Notes under the pieces: generated by a model
What the model saw: the letters and a program-made list of their open reading frames with translations, nothing else
Told to the model about the DNA's origin: nothing
Database searches by the model: none
Shown: one piece after another, positions 47,901 through 54,884 of the stretch
How positions within the stretch are numbered: position 1 is the first letter of the stretch
How the letters are laid out: the number at the start of each line of letters is the position of its first letter
Made by a program: the position numbers and the translations under genes
Assembly (NCBI RefSeq): GCF_007997075.1
Contig: NZ_VORS01000008.1
Span: 1 to 64,000, forward strand
Direction of reading: 5' to 3'
DNA length: 64,000 bases
Source of the DNA: Polaribacter sp. IC073
Lineage (GTDB): Bacteria > Bacteroidota > Bacteroidia > Flavobacteriales > Flavobacteriaceae

Positions 47901-48068
47901 TTCTTCAATTTCAGTAGATCTGTGAAACTTTCTATTACTTTAAATGGAAAATGGTCTTCAGTTCTAAATGAAAAAGTGCTTTCTGTAGATAATTCTTCTG
48001 GAACAACTATTATTTCTTTAGAGTTGATAGATGGTTTATCACAAGAAATTGTATTAATTAAAATATAA
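44988..48068 (+). CDS. PL8 chondroitinase ABC-like lyase
   Basis: The protein has 1026 residues as drawn; an ATG at 45015 gives a more normal signal peptide (MNYLIKTKVTS to FFGYAQ). An N-terminal jelly-roll (about 30-195, LFFDDISFGQFQDD) precedes the helical and beta domains, as in chondroitinase ABC I, whose length (about 1000) it matches. Catalytic residues: His471 and Tyr478 in DGTVWHHNGHYPAY, Arg531 in GNSGRHPLEG and Glu629 in GSEIYV; NRYGRYQANG and QQEGWDWNLYPGATVI follow. There is no T9SS domain, so this one is periplasmic or otherwise exported and could act on imported fragments, while the lyase at 35925 acts outside. Confidence 0.93.
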   Translation: MNNINSIKNMNYLIKTKVTSLIILLGFFGYAQEKPAIESFEKEAVLSKYKTVNSTVSASTDHQKYGKNSLKWSWTDTDASVSTSNFRMLTVDESPLDYGDFFPASPTLQMNLYNETPSEGEITISYEKDGKKEVYFNLPLNFKGWRTIWVPMYEMQGNAPKKKASVAYNGFKISTTTKSGTLFFDDISFGQFQDDRHQYPDEFVPFIKKGQDLAKDHWMPLMVNYDRIKNIEAKPISYATRMDLKKFEQKLDADMEIPKKYRLYIDSMRKDFNDLNLTDNGKYVTGPPLIFRREQYVYDKEQQGKDIFNDIKDLGRVMKKLAAFMERGNAEQKAEMEEMYLTATKYYLDQGWVAGSNGGTRHHIGYAVRQITESFFMMRGLLYKNGLLSEVSGSLHWLFNLGMLLDNPEKFHINIDYLNTQSYYHLMMIFLFEKQEQQAVMLKAYSNYISITLAQQKEEWGFKVDGTVWHHNGHYPAYGLGAFSSVPKIINTLAKTRFRISTEGHANFKKALMASRIYSQKFNWGFGNSGRHPLEGNNIKSLKKPFLLMARAGDPTGKEEIDTEVASAYLRLWGDEDIMNTALFTKVKGIPKERLDGYYSFPYGATAVKRENDWAALIKGYSKYVWGSEIYVTANRYGRYQANGTIQLLNNKGEKGSGFQQEGWDWNLYPGATVINMPLKELEAKRPLLMFRSGETFAGATSLDKDGIFGFVLNEKKGSNVEGPATQVGFSGKLKAKKSVFAFGDKLICIGTDISSVDEKNPTQTNLFQTFLKDEKDLIYTNKEEIKKFPFAGELKKNSEGNNWIIDPYGNGYHILSNNAVQFKKEKQDSYHNKYSVNTGKIDNAAKGVKETEGDYAAAWIPHGLAPKDANYQYVIYPFNNEAEIKNFDKKVKNDNSYTILKADSIAHIVKDSKTNTIGYVVFEPETNLENGILKAVSKPALIMAREDSFNKTTLSIVQPDLNFEEIRMNRFFNFSRSVKLSITLNGKWSSVLNEKVLSVDNSSGTTIISLELIDGLSQEIVLIKI

Positions 48069-48159
48069 TCTTTTTGTAAATTAGGCTTCAAAAGATTTAA
48101 TACATACTTGCTATATTTTTTTTAGCAAAAATAAGTTTAATAGAAAAATAATTAAGTCT

Positions 48160-48190
48160 ATCCTGCAAGGTTTCAAAAACCTTGCAGGAT
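48160..48190. repeat. REP-like perfect palindrome
   Basis: ATCCTGCAAGGTTT and AAACCTTGCAGGAT form a perfect 14-bp stem around CAA. It lies between the lyase and the beta-helix gene. There is no T-run, so it is better seen as an extragenic palindrome than a terminator; it may protect the 3' end of the lyase message. Confidence 0.7.
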
Positions 48191-48230
48191 TTAAAGAATT
48201 AAATATCAAACAAATACTAGTTTATTTATT

Positions 48231-49838
48231 ATGAATTTGAAATTTTCAAAATATCGATTTTTAATTCTTTTATGTTTTGTAATTTCTATTACTTACGGCC
48301 AAGAAGAAGCTAAAATATGGCAAAAATTTACGGGTAAAATTTCTAACCCAGAAATACCTGTGTTATTCGATTATTCGTATGCTGGTTATAAATTAGGGGC
48401 AATTGGGGTTCCTAAAAAATTCAAAAATTTAAAAGTATTTAAGGTGACCGATTTTGGTGCAATCGCTAATGATACAATTTCTGATCAAGAGGCAATTCAA
48501 GCAACAATTAACGCGGCAGAAAAAAACAAAGGAGGCATTGTCTTTTTTCCAAAAGGAGAGTTTTTGGTAAATGTGAAGCCAATAAAAACAAATCCTATAG
48601 AAATTAGCTCCTCCAATATTATCTTAAAGGGAAGTGGGTTCGGTAAAAACGGAACGATAATCAACATGAAAAATCACATGTTGAGAAGAACACCAAACGA
48701 ACCAGAATGGAAAGTAAGTTATATGTTTACTTTTTCTTCAAATAAACGAGCAAAAGCACAAACAAATATTTTAAAAAATGCAAAGGAAGGTGATTTTACC
48801 ATTGAAGTAGAAAATGCAGATTTGTTTAAAGAGGCAAAGTTTATTCACTTAGAAATGCCTTATAATAGAGAAGCTGTTTCAGAATCTTTAGAAGGAAAGA
48901 AACCAAGACCACATTGGGAAAAAATTCAAGAAAAAGGTGTTACTTTTATAGAAAATCATGAAATAAAAAGTATTTCTGGAAATACAATCACTTTAAAAGA
49001 TCCGTTAGTAAATGCTATAAATACCAGTTATAATTGGCAAGCAAAACCTTTTTATCCACTAGAAAATGTTGGTGTAGAAGACATCTTCTTTAAAGCGAAC
49101 TTTAAAGATAAATTTAAACATCATAAAGATTATTTACATGACAATGCTTGGTCTATCATTGCGATGAGCAACGTAGCAAATTCTTGGGTTAGAAGATGTA
49201 AATTTAGTAATATTACGGGTGCAGTTTCCTTAGGGAATAGTTATGCATCCTCTATTTTAATGTTGTTGATTGAAGGAAATAGCGGCCATAAATTAACCAA
49301 CGTTACTCAGTCTTCTAGAATATTAACCGGTTTAATTAATGACAAAACTAATTACGGGCAATGGCATGGAGCTTCTATGTCTCATAAAACTTCGGGCTCT
49401 GTAATTTGGCGTGTAAAAACACCAAAACAAGGTTGGGATTCTCATGCGGATATTCCTAAAAATAATTTAGTAGATTTATATGAAGGTGCAAAAATGACAT
49501 CTCATGGTGGTAATTATAAGAACGAGCCACATCACTTAAAAGGGTTGACTTTATGGAACTACAAAAGAGTAGGGAAGACACAGGAAAATTACGATTACTG
49601 GAAGCTTTCTGGAGCAAGACATCTGTATTGGGGTTTCGCTGTTGTTAATCCGAATGTTGTGGGTTTACACGGCTCAAAAACTACCTTAGAAGAAAAAAAT
49701 GTTGGCTATTTAGAAAGTTTAGGAACTCAAGTTTTTCCGGCATCTTTATACGAAGCACAATTAGAGCACAGATTAGGTAAAGTTCCAAAATGGATTTGCA
49801 AAAGTCTAAAAGAATGGCAAAAAATACAAAACAATTAG
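48231..49838 (+). CDS. Secreted right-handed beta-helix protein, DUF4955-like
   Basis: A 535-residue protein with a signal peptide ending ITYGQ. Residues about 70-160 show a pectate-lyase-3-like start (FGAIANDTISDQEAIQATINAA, GGIVFFPKGEFLV, GSGFGKNGTII), followed by long beta-helix coils with NANSWVRRCKF-like turns (SNVANSWVRRCKFSNITG). The C-terminal third is rich in His, Trp and Tyr (GQWHGASMSHKTSGSVIWRV, GWDSHADIP). I recall this architecture as DUF4955. The fold suggests a polysaccharide-cleaving enzyme, but I know no assigned reaction. It is 23 bases before a fucosidase gene. Confidence 0.7.
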   Translation: MNLKFSKYRFLILLCFVISITYGQEEAKIWQKFTGKISNPEIPVLFDYSYAGYKLGAIGVPKKFKNLKVFKVTDFGAIANDTISDQEAIQATINAAEKNKGGIVFFPKGEFLVNVKPIKTNPIEISSSNIILKGSGFGKNGTIINMKNHMLRRTPNEPEWKVSYMFTFSSNKRAKAQTNILKNAKEGDFTIEVENADLFKEAKFIHLEMPYNREAVSESLEGKKPRPHWEKIQEKGVTFIENHEIKSISGNTITLKDPLVNAINTSYNWQAKPFYPLENVGVEDIFFKANFKDKFKHHKDYLHDNAWSIIAMSNVANSWVRRCKFSNITGAVSLGNSYASSILMLLIEGNSGHKLTNVTQSSRILTGLINDKTNYGQWHGASMSHKTSGSVIWRVKTPKQGWDSHADIPKNNLVDLYEGAKMTSHGGNYKNEPHHLKGLTLWNYKRVGKTQENYDYWKLSGARHLYWGFAVVNPNVVGLHGSKTTLEEKNVGYLESLGTQVFPASLYEAQLEHRLGKVPKWICKSLKEWQKIQNN

Positions 49839-49860
49839 ATTCAAAATTAAATAGCAACAA

Positions 49861-51735
49861 ATGAAAGCAAACTATTTCTACAACCTACTTTTTTTAGGTT
49901 TCATCGTTATTTTTACTTCTTGTAAAGAGGATGTTAAAAAAGAGTCAGTAAACAGTTCAGAAGAATTAAACTACCAAAGTAATATTGAGGCGTATTTTAA
50001 AAGCAATACACCTTCTAAAGTAGATTTACCTTATGAAACTGAAGAGGAGTATCAAGAAAGAATGCAATGGTGGAAAGATGCTAAATATGGTATGTTTATC
50101 CATTGGGGGTTATACTCTCAGTTAGGTGGAGAATATAAGGGAGAAGTAACGCCGAAAATTGCAGAATGGATTCAGAATACCTTAAAAATACCAGCAGTTG
50201 AGTACAAAAAATTGATGGAAACTTTTAATGCAACAAAATTTAGTGCAGAAGAATGGGTGTCTATTGCAAAAGCTGCAGGAATGAAATACATTGTGATTAC
50301 CTCTAAACATCATGATGGATTTGCATTGTTTGATTCTAAGGTTTCTGATTATGATGTGATGAATACGCCTTTTGGTAGAGACGTTATTAAGGAATTAAAA
50401 GACGAGTGCCATAGACAAGGTTTAAAATTCGGATTGTATTATTCTCATGCTATTGATTGGGATCATCCACAAGCATATATTGGCGAAGGCGAATTACAAA
50501 ACCGAATGAATACAGTAGATTTTGACCCAAATGATATGGATCGTTCTAAGTATTTAAAGGAAAAATCTTTTCCTCAGTTAAAAGAGATCTTAACCAATTA
50601 TGGGACTATAGATATTCTTTGGTTTGACATGGGAAAAGGTTTGGATAATGAGGAAATTCGTGAATTTGTAAAAATCACTAAAGAACTACAACCCAATATT
50701 ATTATTAGCTCTAGAATTGGAGATGAAGTAGCGCCAACGAGTTTAAATAAAGATATGTACTTCGATTTTTTTACGCCTTCGGATAATTATTCTACGGGAG
50801 ATCAATTTGAAATTCCTTTTGAAATGGCAGGAACAACGAACAGTTCTTGGGGGTACAGAAAAGATGACAAAGAATGGAGAGAACCTGGTTTTATTATAAA
50901 TTCTCTAATTGCATCTGCAAGTAGAAACGGAAATTATTTATTAAATGTTGGTCCAATGGCTAACGGATTAATTCCATCTGAACCTGTTAAGAATTTGAAA
51001 ATTGCAGGAGAGTGGTTAAAAAAGAACGGCGAATCTGTTTACAATACAACAGCTTCTCCTTTTCCTTGGAATTATAACTGGGGATATGTTACTCAAAATG
51101 AAAATAAAATGTATTTAAACGTCTTCAATTGGCCAAAAAGCAATCGAATTGAGTTGAATGGTTTGTTAACAAAAGCTGATAAAATAACTGCATTAGGAAG
51201 TTCTGATAATCTAAGTTTTACGCAAGACGGGCGTTTTTTAAGTATCGATTTATCTACTGTTACAAAACAAGATTTTGCAACTCCAATAGTTGTTGAACTT
51301 AAAAGTGCTGAATTAAATATTGATAAAAAAATATCACAAAACATAGAAAATGATATTCGTTTAGATAGAATTACAAGTCAATATATGAAAGACGAAAAAC
51401 TATCTTCTTGGAACTTTACAGTGCATACACCTGGGAAGTTTAAAATAAAAATTGTTTCTAATGAAAAAGGAAATCACTCTAAGCCAGATTGGACAGGTGC
51501 TGACCAAAAAGGAAGTGTACAAGTGGCGGGTAAAATAATTCCGGTTTCTTTAACAAGAGATACAGAAATTGTAAATCCGACTTTATTCTTTTACAAAGAA
51601 ATTGGTAGTAATGTTGGTGAAATAGAGTTTACAAAAAAAGGAACCTATTCTTTACAATTAAAAGGTTTTGAAATTGGTGCAGGAAAATGGACTAAAGGCT
51701 TAGGATTAAATAGAATAGAGCTAGTGCAAAAATAA
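49861..51735 (+). CDS. GH29 alpha-L-fucosidase with C-terminal beta domain (lipoprotein)
   Basis: This 624-residue lipoprotein (signal ending IFTSC) has the GH29 TIM barrel at about 60-390: WWKDAKYGMFIHWG, YIVITSKHHDGFALFDS, LKFGLYYSHAIDWDHP and ILWFDMGKG with nucleophile Asp256. A further ~120-residue C-terminal domain (about 500-624, GKFKIKIVSNEKGNHS) is longer than in the 472-residue paralogue at 53439. It removes terminal alpha-L-fucose with retention. In this PUL a fucose branch on the uronate of a chondroitin backbone is the likely target. Whether it tolerates sulfated fucose is unknown. Confidence 0.93.
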   Translation: MKANYFYNLLFLGFIVIFTSCKEDVKKESVNSSEELNYQSNIEAYFKSNTPSKVDLPYETEEEYQERMQWWKDAKYGMFIHWGLYSQLGGEYKGEVTPKIAEWIQNTLKIPAVEYKKLMETFNATKFSAEEWVSIAKAAGMKYIVITSKHHDGFALFDSKVSDYDVMNTPFGRDVIKELKDECHRQGLKFGLYYSHAIDWDHPQAYIGEGELQNRMNTVDFDPNDMDRSKYLKEKSFPQLKEILTNYGTIDILWFDMGKGLDNEEIREFVKITKELQPNIIISSRIGDEVAPTSLNKDMYFDFFTPSDNYSTGDQFEIPFEMAGTTNSSWGYRKDDKEWREPGFIINSLIASASRNGNYLLNVGPMANGLIPSEPVKNLKIAGEWLKKNGESVYNTTASPFPWNYNWGYVTQNENKMYLNVFNWPKSNRIELNGLLTKADKITALGSSDNLSFTQDGRFLSIDLSTVTKQDFATPIVVELKSAELNIDKKISQNIENDIRLDRITSQYMKDEKLSSWNFTVHTPGKFKIKIVSNEKGNHSKPDWTGADQKGSVQVAGKIIPVSLTRDTEIVNPTLFFYKEIGSNVGEIEFTKKGTYSLQLKGFEIGAGKWTKGLGLNRIELVQK

Positions 51736-51746
51736 AATAGAATATC

Positions 51747-52886
51747 ATGAAAAATAAATTACAGATTTCCATTATAACTAGTTTCTTGTTTTGTTCAGTA
51801 ATAATGGCACAAACTACCTTATACATTCCAGGAACAGGTACATCAGTTAAAAAATTAGATTTTGAAAGTACTATTCAACTTACTGAAAAGTTTAATTATG
51901 GCAATGGTTGGGCAGGAACAGGGTTTAGTTTAACAGGAACTCAAAGAGGAGCACCAGAAGACGTGTCTGTTATTGCAAACCCACAATCAGTAACTTCTTC
52001 AGGAAGTCAAGTAATGGCTTTTCGTTCTTTTGATAGGGATGCAGCTTGGTATAATAATAATCCATCTGCTGTTGGTACAAATGTTTATGGTGCAGCAGAT
52101 ACAGAAGATCAAGATGATTTTTTTATGACGGGTGCAGGTTGGACTCCAGCAGAAACTCCATCTGTTATGATGCACACATTTGTGCCAGATTATTTAGATA
52201 ATAATAGCGTTGTTACCTCATTAAGAATGCCAATAAAATTTAATGCATTAGGTGATTCTTATAGTTCTTGGCCAGGAATTTGGTGTCATGGATCTTTTTT
52301 CGTTTTAAGGGGTCCAGGCAGAAGAGATATTTTACAAGATACAAATGCGCCTAATGGAGGTAAAAATACTTGGTGGACGTTTGGTGTTTCTATTGCCCCA
52401 GACGGAGATATTCAATATTATGCAACACCTAGTTATGTAACTCAATTAACCAAAGAACATTTAATAGGTATTAATAGTGTTATGAGTGCAGAAATAATTG
52501 CAGATGGTGGCGATGCAAATGATTATGCATATTATCCAGTTGCTAAGAGTAGTGATGCTATAATTATGTCTTCTAATGTTAATACGACATCAGAAAAAAC
52601 ATTATTCGATAATATAATGTACACAAAAGGAACATCACAGGTTTTAAGCGTTGCAAAAAATGAACTTTTGTCTGTTTCAATATATCCTAATCCAACGGCA
52701 GATTTTCTTTTTATTAACGGATTAAAAGAAGATACTTCGTATAAGATATCTGATAATTTAGGAAGAATTATTAAGACTGCTAAAATAGCAACAGCATCCA
52801 ATAAAATAGAGGTAGCTTCTCTACCAAAAGGAATTTATTTCTTGATTTTAGAAGGATACAAAGCAAATACCTTCGTTAAAAATTAG
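51747..52886 (+). CDS. Secreted protein of unknown function with T9SS sorting domain
   Basis: The 379-residue protein has a signal peptide ending VIMAQ and a C-terminal T9SS type A domain (about 305-379, IYPNPTADFLFING to TFVKN). The middle ~280 residues look like a beta-sandwich of concanavalin type (KLDFESTIQL, WPGIWCHGSFFVLRGPGRRD, WWTFGVSIAPDGDIQYY). I see no catalytic signature I can name and no similarity to the neighbouring module. It is 11 bases after the GH29 gene, in the same operon. It could be an unassigned lyase, hydrolase or binding protein. Confidence 0.6.
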   Translation: MKNKLQISIITSFLFCSVIMAQTTLYIPGTGTSVKKLDFESTIQLTEKFNYGNGWAGTGFSLTGTQRGAPEDVSVIANPQSVTSSGSQVMAFRSFDRDAAWYNNNPSAVGTNVYGAADTEDQDDFFMTGAGWTPAETPSVMMHTFVPDYLDNNSVVTSLRMPIKFNALGDSYSSWPGIWCHGSFFVLRGPGRRDILQDTNAPNGGKNTWWTFGVSIAPDGDIQYYATPSYVTQLTKEHLIGINSVMSAEIIADGGDANDYAYYPVAKSSDAIIMSSNVNTTSEKTLFDNIMYTKGTSQVLSVAKNELLSVSIYPNPTADFLFINGLKEDTSYKISDNLGRIIKTAKIATASNKIEVASLPKGIYFLILEGYKANTFVKN

Positions 52887-52938
52887 TGTGTTTTATTTGG
52901 CTTAATCTATTTTTAAGAAGCTTTAAAATTATGTATAA

Positions 52939-53427
52939 ATGAAAAAAATAATTGTTTTATTAGTAATCTTACTCACGTATTCTTGTGAAAATAATGTAAA
53001 GTCTAATACAAAGAATACAATTGAAATTACTGATTTACAAAAACAACAAGATGTTGATGCTGTAAAAGAGCTCATTTCAAAATCATTTCAAGATGTTTTT
53101 TCAGACTTAGATTCAACGAAAGTTTTAAATCATTATACAAAAGATTTTATTCTTTTAGAAAACGGAGTGGTTTGGAACAATGATTCGATAACAACCTACA
53201 TACGAGAAAGGCAAATAGGTAAAAATGAAGTTCAAAGACGAAATAAATTTGAATTCTTAAAAACAGTTCATAATAAAAAGACAATATGGATTGCCTATAA
53301 TAATTATGCTGTTTGGGTGCGAGAAAAGGATACTCTTGGTAAGGCACATTGGCTAGAAAGTGCCATTGCCATTAAAGAAAATAATATTTGGAAACTTGAA
53401 CAGTTGCATTCTACTGTTGTTAGATAA
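52939..53427 (+). CDS. NTF2/SnoaL-like lipoprotein, unknown role
   Basis: This small protein of 162 residues has a signal peptide ending LTYSC. Its pattern (VKELISKSFQDVFSDLDSTKVLNHYTKDFILLENGVVWN and a final WKLEQLHSTVV) is that of the NTF2-like/SnoaL (DUF4440) fold. The broad fold gives no reaction. It lies between the unknown T9SS protein and the second GH29 gene, all in one direction with short gaps (52 and 11 bases), so it is part of the operon. Its place in a sulfated-glycan locus is unexplained. Confidence 0.6.
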   Translation: MKKIIVLLVILLTYSCENNVKSNTKNTIEITDLQKQQDVDAVKELISKSFQDVFSDLDSTKVLNHYTKDFILLENGVVWNNDSITTYIRERQIGKNEVQRRNKFEFLKTVHNKKTIWIAYNNYAVWVREKDTLGKAHWLESAIAIKENNIWKLEQLHSTVVR

Positions 53428-53438
53428 TAATAAAAAAT

Positions 53439-54857
53439 ATGAAGACGCTCTTTTTAAAAACACTATTTATTGTAAGTTTTTTATTCCTGCTATTAGGATG
53501 CAATACCAAAAATAAAACACAAGAAAATCAAGATAAAATGACTTGGTGGAAAGATGCAAAATTCGGAATGTTTATGCATTGGGGTCTGTATTCTAAAACT
53601 GCTGGTTTTTGGGACGGGCGCAAAGCAAAAGGAAAAGAACATTTTATGTTGCACGAACGTATTCCGTGGAAAGAATACGCAAAAATAGCGGATGATTTTA
53701 ACCCAATAGATTTCGATGCAGAAAAATGGGTGCTTACTGCAAAAGAAGCAGGTATGCAATACATTGTAATTACTTCTAAACATCATGATGGTTTTGCGAT
53801 GTTTAATTCTCCTTCTAGTGACTATGACATTGTTGACAGAACGCCTTATGCAAAAGACCCAATGAAAGCACTTGTAGATGCTTGTAGAAAATACGATATG
53901 AAATTTGGTTTCTATTATTCTTTAGGACGTGATTGGCAAGATCCAGATGCACCAACTAATTGGCCTGTTAAAGCGGGAAGAAGCAACACTTGGGATTACC
54001 CAGATGAAGATGCCAAAGTTTTTAATACATACTTTGAAAGAAAAGTAAAACCTCAAGTTAAAGAATTGCTTACACAATATGGCGAAATAGATATTATGTG
54101 GTTTGATACACCAGGAATGATAAGTATAGAAGAAAGCAAAGAATTACGAAAATTTATTTTAGATATTCAACCCAACTGTATTATTAATAGCAGAATTGGA
54201 AATGATGAAGGAGATTATTTAGTAACTGAACAAAAAATTGTCAAAGAAAAATTAAACAAACCTTGGGAAGCTTGTATAACCATGAGTAGAAATTGGGGGT
54301 TTGTAGAATATGATACTGTGTACAAGTCATCTGAATTAATGACCAGACAGCTTTTAGAAATTGTAAGCAAAGGAGGTAATTTACTTTTAAATAATGGGCC
54401 AACTCCAGAAGGTGAAATAACGCAACTTGCCCAAGAAAGATTGGCAGAAATGGGCCGTTGGATGCAACAAAATTCTGAAGGTATTTATGGTTCTTCTCCA
54501 TGGAAAAAAACGAACGAATTATTAGCGGATGTTTCAATTGTTTCTGATGACGAAAAATCCGACTCAGAAAATACCATGAAAGATGCAGAAAATGATGCAA
54601 CCTCAAAATTGATTTTTCCAGAAGTAAGATTTACACAAAAAGAAAATTATTTGTACGCCTATGTTTGTAGCACAACTGAAAAAAATGTGCTTATTAAATC
54701 GCTTGCTTTTGATAGTAAATTAAAGATTAATACTATAAAAATATTAGGAAGTAATCAAAAGGTAAAATGGAAGCAAACCAATGAAGGTTTACAAATTGAA
54801 ATGCCATTATATGCTGAGAATGAAATTCCAATAACAGGTTTTAAAATTGAATTTTAA
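53439..54857 (+). CDS. GH29 alpha-L-fucosidase (lipoprotein)
   Basis: A 472-residue lipoprotein (signal ending LLLGC) with the GH29 barrel: WWKDAKFGMFMHWG, YIVITSKHHDGFAMFNS, KFGFYYSLGRDW and DIMWFDTPGM with nucleophile Asp223. A short C-terminal beta domain completes it. Compared with the GH29 at 49861 it lacks the extra C-terminal module and has a different loop after the first strand (SKTAGFWDGRKAKGKEHF), so the two may take differently linked or differently sulfated fucose. It is followed by a PL8 gene 27 bases downstream. Confidence 0.93.
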   Translation: MKTLFLKTLFIVSFLFLLLGCNTKNKTQENQDKMTWWKDAKFGMFMHWGLYSKTAGFWDGRKAKGKEHFMLHERIPWKEYAKIADDFNPIDFDAEKWVLTAKEAGMQYIVITSKHHDGFAMFNSPSSDYDIVDRTPYAKDPMKALVDACRKYDMKFGFYYSLGRDWQDPDAPTNWPVKAGRSNTWDYPDEDAKVFNTYFERKVKPQVKELLTQYGEIDIMWFDTPGMISIEESKELRKFILDIQPNCIINSRIGNDEGDYLVTEQKIVKEKLNKPWEACITMSRNWGFVEYDTVYKSSELMTRQLLEIVSKGGNLLLNNGPTPEGEITQLAQERLAEMGRWMQQNSEGIYGSSPWKKTNELLADVSIVSDDEKSDSENTMKDAENDATSKLIFPEVRFTQKENYLYAYVCSTTEKNVLIKSLAFDSKLKINTIKILGSNQKVKWKQTNEGLQIEMPLYAENEIPITGFKIEF

Positions 54858-54884
54858 ATTTCATAAAAAGAAGACTTAGATTAT

